A stretch of DNA of 64,000 nt from Myxococcales bacterium (GTDB lineage: Bacteria > Myxococcota_A > Polyangia > Polyangiales > Ga0077539), in contig JAUSAZ010000089.1 in NCBI GenBank assembly GCA_030652255.1, positions 92,829-156,828 of the forward strand, written 5' to 3'. Below are positions 32,744 to 44,076 of the stretch, piece after piece (the first letter of the stretch is position 1; every line of letters begins with the position of its first letter). The notes below the pieces were generated by a model. It was not told where the DNA came from. It did no database searches and was given only the letters and a program-made list of their open reading frames with translations. The position numbers and the translations under genes are program-made.

Positions 32744-34141
32744 TCAGGCTGCGGGCACCACCGGGGGAGGGTTGTGCATGCGCTTGTTGATGATCGGGCT
32801 CAGCGCGATGAGCAGGGCGCCGGCGCCCGCGGTGACCACCACGATGGTGGCGAAGAGGGTGAACTCCCCGAGGCGCTCGGAGTAGCTCCCGATGAGGCCC
32901 GCGAGGTAATTGGCGACGAAGCTGGAGAGCAGCCAGACGCCCATCATCAGCGACGCGAAGCGGGCGGGGGCGAGCTTGCTCACGGCCGAGAGGCCCACCG
33001 GGGAGAGGCAGAGCTCGCCGACGGTGTGCAGGAAGTACGCGCCCACGACCCAGGACATCGCGGCCTGGCCGCCGTGCTCGGTCTGCTTGGAGGCGCCGAG
33101 CATCAGCACGAAGCCGAGGGAGAGGAGCAGCAGGCCGATGCCCAGCTTGGCGGGGGTGGAGGGCTCCCGCCGGGCCTTGGCGAGCCGCACCCACAGGATG
33201 GAGAACAGCGGCCCCATCAGCACGATGAACATCGGGTTGATGGACTGGAACCACGTCGTCGGCACCACCAGCCCGAAGAGGTGCCGGTCGACCTTGGTGT
33301 CCGTGTAGAGGGTCATCAGGCCGCCCGCCTGCTCGAAGGCCGCCCAGAAGAAGATGTTGAAGAACGCGAGGGCGAAGATGACCCCGAGGCGGTCTTTCTC
33401 CACGGGGGTGAGGGCGGCGGTCTCGACGGCGCCGGCCGAGCGGTAGTCGTCGCCCTCCCCCGGGCGCCCGAGCTTCTGCTCGTTGCGCGGCGCGGGCCGG
33501 AGGCCCACGTCGCCCAGCAGCCGACGGGAGAACAGCAGGAAGGTCACCAGCCCGAGGCCCATGCCCACGCCCGCCGAGCCGAAGCCCCAGTGCCAGCCGA
33601 GCTTCTCGCCGAGGGTCCCGCACACCAGCGGGGAGAGGAAGGCCCCGAGGTTGATGCCCATGTAGAAGATCGTGAAGGCCCCGTCGCGGCGCGCGTCGCC
33701 GGGGGGATAGAGGCCGCCCACCATGGTGCTGATGTTGGGCTTGAAGAACCCGTTGCCCACGATGAGGAAGGTGAGCGCCGCGAAGAAGGCCGTGACCCCG
33801 GGCACCGCCATGAGGAAGTGCCCGATCATCATCAGGAAGCCGCCCAGCACCACGGCGCGGCGCTGCCCCAGGTAGCGGTCGGCGATGTAGCCCCCCGCGA
33901 GCGGCGTCAGGTACACGAGCGCGGTGTACGTGCCGTAGATCTTGAGCGCCTCGGCGCGGCTCCAGTGGAAGCCCCCGTGCTCCGTCGCGCCGGTCATGTA
34001 CAGCACGAGCAGCGCGCGCATGCCGTAGTACGACATGCGCTCCCACATCTCCGTGGTGAACAGCAGGTAGAGCCCCTTGGGGTGCCCCTTCTTCGGGGCG
34101 ACGACGGACTCCGTGGGCTCGATGGTGCTCGCGCTGCTCAT
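32744..34141 (-). CDS. Proton-dependent oligopeptide transporter (POT/PTR2 family)
   Basis: A 465-residue inner-membrane transporter of the major facilitator superfamily. The POT signatures EMWERMSYYGMRALLVLYM (TM1), GGYIADRYLGQRR, and FTIFYMGINLGAFLSPL (PTR2 motif) are present, with about twelve to fourteen membrane helices. It imports di- and tripeptides with protons. The start ATG 34141 gives an ordinary N-terminus; the frame is open a little further upstream. The adjacent lipoproteins and the carboxypeptidase at 9.2-11 kb hint at peptide scavenging, but no operon link is visible. Confidence 0.93.
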   Translation of the reverse strand: MSSASTIEPTESVVAPKKGHPKGLYLLFTTEMWERMSYYGMRALLVLYMTGATEHGGFHWSRAEALKIYGTYTALVYLTPLAGGYIADRYLGQRRAVVLGGFLMMIGHFLMAVPGVTAFFAALTFLIVGNGFFKPNISTMVGGLYPPGDARRDGAFTIFYMGINLGAFLSPLVCGTLGEKLGWHWGFGSAGVGMGLGLVTFLLFSRRLLGDVGLRPAPRNEQKLGRPGEGDDYRSAGAVETAALTPVEKDRLGVIFALAFFNIFFWAAFEQAGGLMTLYTDTKVDRHLFGLVVPTTWFQSINPMFIVLMGPLFSILWVRLAKARREPSTPAKLGIGLLLLSLGFVLMLGASKQTEHGGQAAMSWVVGAYFLHTVGELCLSPVGLSAVSKLAPARFASLMMGVWLLSSFVANYLAGLIGSYSERLGEFTLFATIVVVTAGAGALLIALSPIINKRMHNPPPVVPAA

Positions 34142-34291
34142 GTGGGCGCGGAGTCTATCGAACCTGCGCACCCGATGGGGGCGAACAGGGGCACTCCCCC
34201 TCCGCCGGATCGGTCCGATCGGCGGCGGCGGGGGGCTACGGGGCTGTCAGAGGGGATGGAGGGGGATTGGAGGGAGGGTGGGGCGGCGGGA

Positions 34292-37192
34292 CTACTGGAT
34301 CGCGTGACGCAGGGTGTACGTCATGCCGCGGGCCTGGCCGCGCTCGTCCACGACCACCGCGTTGATGCCGCGCGGGATCGTCGCGCTGATGCGCGAGCCG
34401 TAGTTGAGGGTGTCGGCGCCGGTGCCCGTGCCGCGGCAGTTGGTGCTGCTGGGGCCGTCGTCGTTGCACTGCACCTGCGAGCCCGACTGACCGCTGTACA
34501 CGGCCATGGCGGGGTCGTAGTTGGTCGCGCCGATGCGGCGGCTGTAGGTGGCGCCGTCGCCCGCGCAGAGGCTGAAGAGGCTCGGCGTGGCGCTGCCGCA
34601 GGTCATGAACCAGCGCACGTCCTCACCCGAGGGGCCCGCGGTGCACGAGGGCGTGAACGCGCTGGTGCCGACGAGGGTGGTGTTGGGCGTGGTCGCGGTG
34701 CCCGCGATGGCGGTGTCGTAGAAGTACGACCCGAGGGCGCGGCTGATGTGCTGCACGTGCAGCGTGAAGGGCCCGGTGTTGCCGGCGGTGAAGCCCGACA
34801 CCGCGATGTAGTAGGTGCCCGGCTGGAGCACCGCGGCGAAGCGCGCCTGGTTGCCCGAGGTGAAGCCGCCGGTGTTGCAGTTCGCGTCGTCGTTGCAGGT
34901 GTTGGCGACGAGGGCGCCAGCGCTGTTCACGAGGTAGAGCCGCGAGTCGTACGTGGTGCCCGCGGTGTCGGCGTAGACGACCTCGGCGGCCGCCAGCGTG
35001 AAGCTGTACCAGACGTTGGGGACGTCGGCCGCGCCGCAGCCCGTCGGGCCGTCGAAGGTCGCGCCCACCGTCGTGCCGGTGCGGGTGACCTCACCCGCGG
35101 TCAGCGGGATGGCGATCGCCGAGGCGCGGGTGTTGTTGCTCGGGCGGCAGACGCCGGCGGTGCAGGTGTTGCCCGCCGCGCAGGTGACGCCGCAGGCGCC
35201 GCAGTTGGCGTTCTCGGTCTGGAGGTTGCGGCAGACGTTGCTGCAGTTGGTCTGGCCCGCCGGGCAGGCCCGCACGCAGGCGCCCGCGGCGCAGGTCACG
35301 GTGCCGCCGGTGGGCGCCGTGCAGACGGTGCCGCACGCGCCGCAGTTGGTCACGCTGGTCTGGAGGTTGGTGCAGGTCGAGCCGCAGAAGTTCTGGCCCG
35401 CCGGGCAGGCGCCCAGGGTGAGGCTCATCGTGTACGCACCCAGCGAGGTGGCGCTGAAGCCGTCGACGTAGAAGGTGTGGAGGCCGGCGCCCGCGGGCAG
35501 GGTGCTGGCGATGGTCGACTGCGTGCCGCAGGCGTCGTCGTTGCAGACGTTGGCCGAGCGCGAGGCGCTGCGCTGCTCGAGCACGGTGTCCCAGGCCGCG
35601 GCGCCGCAGGTGGTCGCGTTGTACTGGGTGGCCATGAAGCTCGGGCAGGTCGCGATCCAGTAGGTGTTCTCCGGGCCGGGGGCCGCGCGGCAGGTCTGGG
35701 TGACGACGCCGGTGCCCGAGGTGGTGCCCATGAAGGTCTGGGTGCCAGCGGAGAGCGTGGTGATCTGGGTCACCGTGCCGTTGCCGATGGGCAGGTGCTG
35801 GAAGCGCATCGTGAAGGGCCCCGTGAGGCTGCCGAAGCCGCCCACGACGACGTAGTAGGTGCCCGGGTCGAGCACGCGCACGAGCTGCGACTGCAGCACG
35901 CCGCAGGCATCGTCGACGCAGGTGGTGGCGATGGTGCCGACGCCGGTGGAGGGAGCGAACGCGAGGCGCGTGTCGTAGCTCGTGCCGAAGGTGTCGACGT
36001 AGACCGCCTCACGCGCGGTGAGGGTGAAGCGGTAGTACACGTCGCCCGCGGTGCCGCAGCCCGAGTTGTTGGTCGAGCCCGAGGTGGTGCCCGTGAGCAC
36101 CTGCGAGGGCGACGTGAGGCTGATCACCGTCGCGCCGGCCGGGAGGTCGTTGGTCGGGGCGCCCATGACGCAGGCGCCCGCGGTGCAGACCTGGCCGGCG
36201 GTGCAGGCGCGCGCGCACATGCCGCAGTTGGCGACGTCGGTGCGCAGGTCGAGGCAGGCCGTGCCGCAGAGGGTCTGGCCCGTCGGGCAGGCGCAGACGC
36301 CCGCGGCGCAGGTCTGGCCGGCGACGCACGCCGTACCGCAGGTGCCGCAGTTGGCGGCGCTGGTCTGGGTGTTGACGCAGGCGTCGCCGCAGCGGGTCTC
36401 GCCGGCGGCGCAGTCCCGGCGGCAGAAGCCCACGGCGCACGACTCGCCCGTGGCGCAGGCGTTGCCGCAGCCGCCGCAGTTGGCGTTGCTGGTGTTGGTG
36501 TCGACGCAGGCGCCGCCGCAGGCGGTCTGGCCCGCCGGGCACACGAGGCGACAGACGCCGGCGACGCAGCTCTGGCCCATGGCGCAGGCGTTGCCGCAGG
36601 TGCCGCAGTTGGTGGCGTCGGTCAGCGTGTCGATGCACGACATGACGCCGCCGGTGGCCGTGCACACCACGCGCGGCGACGCGCAGGTGAGGGCGCAGGC
36701 GCCCGCGGAGCACATCTGGCCGGCGGGGCACGCGTTGGCGCAGGCGCCGCAGTTGGCGGGGTCGCTGTCGAGCGTCGCGCAGGCGCCGCCGCAGAGGGTC
36801 TGACCCATCGCGCAGTTGATGCGGCAGACGCCGGTCTGGCAGCTCTGGCCGGCGGCACAGGCGACGCCGCAGGCGCCGCAGTTGGTGTTGTCGACGTTGA
36901 TGTCGACACAGCTCGTGCCGCAGTAGGCCTGCCCGGCAGGACAGCTCGGCGCGTCGACCGGCTCACCCGCGTCGACCGGCTCGCCCGCGTCGACCGGCTC
37001 GCCCGTGTCCTTCGGGGGAGTGCCCGTGTCCTCGGGGGGAGTGCCCGAGTCGGTGCCGAGGTCGGTGATCTCGCCGCCATCCTTCTTCGGGGTGCCGCTG
37101 TCGGTATCGATCGGGGTGTTGGTCGTTCCGTCACTGCACGCTGCCATCAGCAGTGTGGGAACCAACCACCAGAGGTTGTTCTGTGTCTTCAA
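34292..37192 (-). CDS. Large lipoprotein with Stig1/MopE-like cysteine repeats and PPC-type domains
   Basis: A 966-residue lipoprotein. I choose the TTG at 37192: it follows GAGGAGA at a normal distance and gives a clean lipoprotein signal (MKTQNNLWWLVPTLLMAAC). A spacer with EPVDAG repeats follows. About residues 75-330 contain seven to eight repeats of CxAGQxxCGxxCVDxxxxxxNCGxCGxxC (Stig1-like); a second short block of repeats sits near 630-720. Between and after these are beta domains (about 340-620 and 730-966) of PPC/DVUA0089 type, with CNDDACG-like motifs. It is likely an exposed adhesin-like protein. No membrane anchor other than lipid is seen. Confidence 0.83.
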   Translation of the reverse strand: MKTQNNLWWLVPTLLMAACSDGTTNTPIDTDSGTPKKDGGEITDLGTDSGTPPEDTGTPPKDTGEPVDAGEPVDAGEPVDAPSCPAGQAYCGTSCVDINVDNTNCGACGVACAAGQSCQTGVCRINCAMGQTLCGGACATLDSDPANCGACANACPAGQMCSAGACALTCASPRVVCTATGGVMSCIDTLTDATNCGTCGNACAMGQSCVAGVCRLVCPAGQTACGGACVDTNTSNANCGGCGNACATGESCAVGFCRRDCAAGETRCGDACVNTQTSAANCGTCGTACVAGQTCAAGVCACPTGQTLCGTACLDLRTDVANCGMCARACTAGQVCTAGACVMGAPTNDLPAGATVISLTSPSQVLTGTTSGSTNNSGCGTAGDVYYRFTLTAREAVYVDTFGTSYDTRLAFAPSTGVGTIATTCVDDACGVLQSQLVRVLDPGTYYVVVGGFGSLTGPFTMRFQHLPIGNGTVTQITTLSAGTQTFMGTTSGTGVVTQTCRAAPGPENTYWIATCPSFMATQYNATTCGAAAWDTVLEQRSASRSANVCNDDACGTQSTIASTLPAGAGLHTFYVDGFSATSLGAYTMSLTLGACPAGQNFCGSTCTNLQTSVTNCGACGTVCTAPTGGTVTCAAGACVRACPAGQTNCSNVCRNLQTENANCGACGVTCAAGNTCTAGVCRPSNNTRASAIAIPLTAGEVTRTGTTVGATFDGPTGCGAADVPNVWYSFTLAAAEVVYADTAGTTYDSRLYLVNSAGALVANTCNDDANCNTGGFTSGNQARFAAVLQPGTYYIAVSGFTAGNTGPFTLHVQHISRALGSYFYDTAIAGTATTPNTTLVGTSAFTPSCTAGPSGEDVRWFMTCGSATPSLFSLCAGDGATYSRRIGATNYDPAMAVYSGQSGSQVQCNDDGPSSTNCRGTGTGADTLNYGSRISATIPRGINAVVVDERGQARGMTYTLRHAIQ

Positions 37193-37357
37193 GGGCTCTG
37201 CTCTCCTCGCAGGTAGGAGCAGAAACTGACTCTCCGCGAACCATCGCGACGACCACAGCTCCCGCATACCGGCCGCCCACCTAACCAAACCACCGCACCC
37301 GCGGTCAACCATCCGCAGCTTCGGGTGGCGCTTTGGGCGCTGCCGGGCGGACGCCCG

Positions 37358-38476
<1,119 letters not shown>

Positions 38477-38602
38477 CGGGTTCGTCCTGCGGTGACGCTT
38501 CTTGTGGTGCCGACGCGGCGTGTGGTGCGATGCTGCGCCCTGAAGTCGCGGGGCGCGCCGATGCGTGCCACAGGTACCGCGGCGACGACAAGCAGGCGAG
38601 TC

Positions 38603-39412
38603 ATGGCCGAAGCAAAGTCCCCGCGCAAGAAGACCTCCGCCGCGAAGCCCAGCCCCAAGGCACCGGCCCGCCCCGCCGCGAAGGCAGCGCCCGCGAAGAA
38701 GGCAGCACCCGCCAAGGCGGCGCCCGTGAAGAAGGCAGCACCCGCCAAGGCAGCGCCCGCCAAGGCGGCGCCCGCGAAGCCCTCGCTCTCCCGCGCCGAC
38801 ATCGAGGCGAAGAAGGAGAAGAAGAAGAACGCCGCGCTGCGCGTCGCGAAGAAGGCCAGCGGGCCGCGCACGAGCCCCGCGAAGGCGGCGCCCGCGAAGA
38901 AGGCCGCGGCCCCCGCGAAGGCGGCGCCCGCGAAGAAGAAGACCGGGCCGAAGGCCGAGGCGGCGCCCAGGCCCAAGCCCCGCAAGCGCCCGGAGCTGTC
39001 GGCCACGACGCCCGACGCGGCGGCCCTGCGGCGCGACGGCGCGCGCGAGCTGGCCAAGCTCATCGCCGCGGCCGGGCTCGACAAGAAGGCCGAGCGCATC
39101 GAGATCCTCGATATCGGCGAGAAGGTCGACTACGCGGACTTCCTGGTGCTGATGTCGGGCCGCAGCGACCGGCAGGTGCGCGCGGTCGCCGACGGCGTCA
39201 CCGAGTCCCTCAAGGAGCAGGGCCACCGCCCGACCAGCGTCGAGGGCATGCAGCAGGGCCAGTGGGTGCTCGTCGACTACACCGACGTCATCGTGCATGT
39301 GTTCGTCGACGAGGCGCGGCGCTACTACGACCTCGAGGGGCTCTGGATGGACGCCACGCGCGTGCCCTTCGAGGCGCCCGCCGCTGACGGAGCCGCGCCC
39401 GCCAGCCCGTGA
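38603..39412 (+). CDS. rsfS: Ribosomal silencing factor RsfS with a histone-H1-like N-terminal extension
   Basis: A 269-residue protein. The last ~125 residues are RsfS (DUF143): ELAKLIAAAGLDKKAERIEI, DIGEKVDYADFLVLMSGRSD, EGMQQGQWVLVDYTDVIVHVF. RsfS binds ribosomal protein L14 and blocks subunit joining in starvation. The first ~140 residues are lysine/alanine/proline repeats (KAAPAKKAAPAK and relatives), like histone H1 or the myxobacterial lysine-rich proteins, and are not part of standard ~110-residue RsfS. ATG 38603 is the first methionine that suits this frame. Its stop overlaps the GTG start of rlmH (GTGA). Confidence 0.88.
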   Translation: MAEAKSPRKKTSAAKPSPKAPARPAAKAAPAKKAAPAKAAPVKKAAPAKAAPAKAAPAKPSLSRADIEAKKEKKKNAALRVAKKASGPRTSPAKAAPAKKAAAPAKAAPAKKKTGPKAEAAPRPKPRKRPELSATTPDAAALRRDGARELAKLIAAAGLDKKAERIEILDIGEKVDYADFLVLMSGRSDRQVRAVADGVTESLKEQGHRPTSVEGMQQGQWVLVDYTDVIVHVFVDEARRYYDLEGLWMDATRVPFEAPAADGAAPASP

Positions 39413-39855
39413 AGCTGGTCGTCGCCGCCGTGGGGCGCGTGAAGGAGCCCGAGCTCCGCGCGCTCCTCGACGACTACTACGGCCGCGTGCGCCGCTACGC
39501 CGAGCTCAGCGAGGTCGAGCTCAAGGACGAGCGCGAAGACCGCGTGGTGGCGCAGTTCGAGCGCTGCCTCGCGGCGCAGGGCGAGCGCGCCGAGCTGGTG
39601 ACCCTGGAGATCGAAGGGAAGCCCTTGTCGTCCGAGGCCTTCGCCGCGAAGGTCGACGACGCCATGCGGCGCGCGGTGACTCCCGTGTTCGCCATCGGCG
39701 GCGCGGAGGGTCTGCCCCCGGCGGTGCGCGCGCGGGCCCGCTGGCGGCTCTCCCTCGGCGCGATGACCCTGCCCCATCGCCTGGCGCGGCTCATCCTGGC
39801 CGAGCAGGTGTACCGGGCCTTCTCGATCATCCGCGGCGAGCCCTACAACAAGTAG
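39409..39855 (+). CDS. rlmH: 23S rRNA (pseudouridine1915-N3)-methyltransferase
   Basis: A 148-residue SPOUT methyltransferase (older name YbeA/RsmH-like, DUF163) that methylates pseudouridine 1915 of helix 69. The SAM-binding trefoil knot signature FAIGGAEGLPP and the C-terminal RGEPYNK are present; the usual last residues are Y-H-K/R. The start is GTG 39409, overlapping the rsfS TGA, so the two ribosome-related genes are co-translated. Length is near the family norm (~155). Confidence 0.95.
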   Translation: MKLVVAAVGRVKEPELRALLDDYYGRVRRYAELSEVELKDEREDRVVAQFERCLAAQGERAELVTLEIEGKPLSSEAFAAKVDDAMRRAVTPVFAIGGAEGLPPAVRARARWRLSLGAMTLPHRLARLILAEQVYRAFSIIRGEPYNK

Positions 39856-39877
39856 CGACGGCCGCTCCGGGGGGGGA

Positions 39878-41776
39878 TCAGGGGCTGCGGTGGCGGCGTC
39901 GGCGTCGGCCCGCGGGCGCGGCGGTGACGTCGGCGGTGGCGTCGACGGCCGGGGCGACCGGCGCGTCGACGACACGCGCGTCCACGGCGGGCGCGTCGAC
40001 GGCCGGGGCGACGGCGTCGACGAGCACGCGGGCGTCGACGAGCGGGGCGACCACCACCGCGGCGACGGGCACATCGGCGACCACGGCGGCGACGGGCACA
40101 TCGACCACCACGGCGGCGTCGCGCACGTACGGCACCGGGTCGCTGATGCTCACCGTCGACGGCGGCGGCGGCACCACCTGCTCGTCGCGCGCGCCGGGCA
40201 CCCAGCGGTACCACAGCGTGGGCGAGAGCGCGCGAAACGCCGCCACCCCGAGGCCCAGCACCGCCAGCGCCATGAGCGCGTACACCCCGCGGCTGCGCGA
40301 GCGACGCTCGGCGTGCACCTCGTCCATCAGCACGTCGCGCTTGGGCGTGACGTCGGTGCGCAGCTGCGCCCAGGTCTCGTCCGAGGGCGGGGGCTTCGGG
40401 GCCTGGAAGAGCACGATGGGCGGCGCGTCGAGCGGCGACTCCAGCAGCACCGAGGGCTCGGGCATGGACACCCGCGGCTCCTCCGGGGGCGGCGGCGAGC
40501 GGCGCGGGGTCGACGGCGGCGGCGACGGGCGCGACGGCGAGTGCTGCGGGCGCATCGTGCGCGGCGCGTTGCCGGCGTCGTCGTAGAAGTCGTCCGCGGG
40601 CGCGACGTCGCCGCCCTCCTCGCCGCGGAAGGGCACCGGCACCATCACCGTGGCCTCGCCGCGGTCGAGGTACTCCGGGTCGTCGGGCGAGAGCTCCGGG
40701 GCGTTGAGCGGCGGCGGGCGCGGCACCCCGCGGCGCAGGTCGAACACCGGCGTGTCGCTCGACAGCAGCCCGATGTTGCGCGAGCTGGAGTTGCGCGGCG
40801 CCGTGTTGGGCAGCGGCGCGTTGCGGTGCTCGAACCAGTACGAGAGCGCCTCCGCCATCTCCCGCGCCGACTGGTACCGGGCCTCGGGCTTCTTCGCGAT
40901 GGACTTCATCACGATGCTCGCGAGCCGCGGGTCGAGCGACGCGTTGCGCTGCAGGATCTGGATCGGCGCCTTGTTGAGGATCTCGCTGATGAGGAGGTTG
41001 TAGTTCTCCGCCTCGTAGGGGAGCCCGTTGCAGAGCACGGCGTAGAGCACGGCGCCGGTGGAGTAGAGGTCGATGCGGGCGTCCTGGTCGCGCGCGCCCG
41101 CCGCCTGCTCGGGGGCCATGAACTGCGGCGTCCCCATCACGGTGCCGGTGCGCGTGAGGGAGTTGAGCTCCTTGTCGTCGCGCAGCTTCGAGATGCCGAA
41201 GTCGAGCACCTTCACCCGGCGCTTGCCCTCGTCGTCGGTGCTCAGGAAGATGTTCTCGGGCTTCAGGTCGCGGTGGATGACGCCCTTCTTGTGCGCCGCC
41301 TCGAGGCCCGCAAGCACCTGCCGGATGACGTCCACCGCGTCCGCGGGCTCCATCCGCCCGCCGGCGTTCTCCACCACCGTGGCCAGCTCCTGGCCGCGCA
41401 GGAGTTCCATCGCGATGTACGGACCGAACTCCGTGGTCACCCCGAGGTCGGTGATGGTCACCACGTTGGGGTGGTCGATCTGCCCCGCGGTGCGCGCCTC
41501 GCGCTCCACCCGCGCCACCAGGTCGGGGTACACGGTGTACTCCGGCAGCAGCATCTTCAGCGCGACGAGGCGGTTGATCTTCGTCTGCTCGGCCCGGTAG
41601 ACGACCCCCATCCCGCCGACGCCGATGATGCCCTCGATGCGGTACTTGTCCTCGATGCACGTGCCCGTCGGGAGCAGGCCCTGCAGCCGCCGATTGGTGT
41701 TCGGACAGACGAAGGTGCCCTCCGGGTGGTCGCTTCCACAGAATGGGCAGGTCACCGCAGACACAGGGACGCTCAC
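39878..41776 (-). CDS. Membrane Ser/Thr protein kinase with an N-terminal zinc ribbon
   Basis: A 632-residue Hanks-type kinase. A CPFCG...C zinc ribbon (10-24) precedes the kinase domain: glycine loop IGVGGMG (51-57), Lys74 in VALKM, HRDLKPEN (Asp170), DFG (192-194), and GTPQFMAPEQ. A long Pro-rich juxtamembrane region leads to one membrane helix near residue 490 (GVYALMALAVLGLGVAAF), and an Ala/Val/Asp-rich periplasmic tail follows. The GTG at 41776 starts the zinc ribbon. The kinase is intact and should be active; its ligand and targets are unknown. It converges with rlmH. Confidence 0.93.
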   Translation of the reverse strand: MSVPVSAVTCPFCGSDHPEGTFVCPNTNRRLQGLLPTGTCIEDKYRIEGIIGVGGMGVVYRAEQTKINRLVALKMLLPEYTVYPDLVARVEREARTAGQIDHPNVVTITDLGVTTEFGPYIAMELLRGQELATVVENAGGRMEPADAVDVIRQVLAGLEAAHKKGVIHRDLKPENIFLSTDDEGKRRVKVLDFGISKLRDDKELNSLTRTGTVMGTPQFMAPEQAAGARDQDARIDLYSTGAVLYAVLCNGLPYEAENYNLLISEILNKAPIQILQRNASLDPRLASIVMKSIAKKPEARYQSAREMAEALSYWFEHRNAPLPNTAPRNSSSRNIGLLSSDTPVFDLRRGVPRPPPLNAPELSPDDPEYLDRGEATVMVPVPFRGEEGGDVAPADDFYDDAGNAPRTMRPQHSPSRPSPPPSTPRRSPPPPEEPRVSMPEPSVLLESPLDAPPIVLFQAPKPPPSDETWAQLRTDVTPKRDVLMDEVHAERRSRSRGVYALMALAVLGLGVAAFRALSPTLWYRWVPGARDEQVVPPPPSTVSISDPVPYVRDAAVVVDVPVAAVVADVPVAAVVVAPLVDARVLVDAVAPAVDAPAVDARVVDAPVAPAVDATADVTAAPAGRRRRRHRSP

Positions 41777-41932
41777 GTTACCGAAAGTCCCGGTTCATCA
41801 CCAGAAACCCCGCCATCCGCGGCGTTTCGCAAAAGGCTGGACATCGTCCTCATTCGTCACGCGGACGCGGGGCCTCTCGCGGCCTGCGTCCCATCGGTGC
41901 GCGCGATTGGTACCAGAACCCGCCGCGGATTC

Positions 41933-42769
41933 TCAATGTGGGTCGCGCCCCGACACCCCGGCCGGGTCGCTGCCGCCACCCCCCGGGCGCACCGTGACGC
42001 GGGCGACGCCGTCGATGACGCACCGCCCCGCCGCGCAGCGCACCCGCTCGCCCGCCCGCCGCACGCCCTCCGCCCGCGGCCCCGCGGTGGGCATCCCGGG
42101 CGGCAGCTCGACCGCGCGCGACCAGCCCAGCGGTGAGCTCACCGCCGCCCCGGCGGCGCCCACGCACACGGCGAGGTCGCCCTCCACCCCGAGGTCGTCG
42201 GCGTCCAGGGGGAGGGCCTCCATGGCCAGCGGCCCGTCGGTCGATCCGCGCACCCAGGCCGCCCCGGGCCGCGCGTCGGTGCCCGTGCGCACCAGACCGA
42301 CCAGCATACCCGACCGGGTAAAGCCCGCCCGGCGCCAGCGCGCGGTGGGCTCCGGGAGGCTGAGCGTGACCGAGCGCCCGAGGTCGATGTCGTAGCGCAC
42401 CACGTCCGCGTCGCCGGCCGCGGAGGTGCGCGCGATGAGCGCCACGCCGTCGTACACGTCGAGCAGCTCGCCGGGGCCGGGGTAGCGCCACTCGCGCCAG
42501 CCCCTCCCCGGGGTGCCGGTGCACGCCACCACGACCGTGTCGTCCGCGGGGGCCGGGTGCGCGTGGTCGGGCTCGCAGGGCCCCGGGCGCGTGCGGCTGC
42601 GCCCGTCGGCGCTGTCGACCACGCCCTCCTCGCCGGGGGCGACGGCGGCGGGCTCGACGCGCTCGGCCACGAGGGGGCGCAGCGCGGGGCTGGCGGCGGC
42701 GTCGGGCCGGGCCCACATCCGGGGAGCGGCCGCGCAGCCGGCGACGGAGACGAGGAGGAGGAGTCGCAT
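41933..42769 (-). CDS. Hypothetical lipoprotein
   Basis: A 278-residue protein with a short lipoprotein signal (MRLLLLVSVAGC) and a beta-rich, possibly propeller-like body (WREWRYPGPGELLDVYDG, VVRYDIDLGRSVTLSLPEP). Two cysteine pairs (VVACTGTPG; RCAAGRCVIDG) may form disulfides. ATG 42769 gives the signal; the same minus frame is open further upstream but overlaps the divergent acyl-CoA dehydrogenase. I do not recognise the family. It is upstream of the zinc-ribbon kinase on the same strand with 156 bp between. Confidence 0.7.
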   Translation of the reverse strand: MRLLLLVSVAGCAAAPRMWARPDAAASPALRPLVAERVEPAAVAPGEEGVVDSADGRSRTRPGPCEPDHAHPAPADDTVVVACTGTPGRGWREWRYPGPGELLDVYDGVALIARTSAAGDADVVRYDIDLGRSVTLSLPEPTARWRRAGFTRSGMLVGLVRTGTDARPGAAWVRGSTDGPLAMEALPLDADDLGVEGDLAVCVGAAGAAVSSPLGWSRAVELPPGMPTAGPRAEGVRRAGERVRCAAGRCVIDGVARVTVRPGGGGSDPAGVSGRDPH

Positions 42770-42869
42770 CGCGGGGTGAACGCCCGCGGGCGGCGGTTGT
42801 TTTCCCCGATCGCCCGACGTGGTAGGGCAGCGGCGTTTTTCGTCCCAGGCGTTCGCGATGGAGGACAGC

Positions 42870-44012
<1,143 letters not shown>

Positions 44013-44076
44013 GCTTCGTCCCCCCCCCCGCCCTGTCCGCCGGGGCCTCCGGCTCGTAACCTCTGCGGGAGGTCCC

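Noticed and set aside
26128..32790. A 2220-codon open frame on the plus strand
   Set aside because: It lies opposite three well-supported lipoprotein genes; the protein is His/Arg/Ala/Gly repeats with no signal, as expected for a shadow of GC-biased codons.
31271..37216. A 1981-codon open frame on the plus strand
   Set aside because: It overlaps the cysteine-repeat lipoproteins and the POT transporter on the other strand; it is low-complexity and has no recognisable domain.
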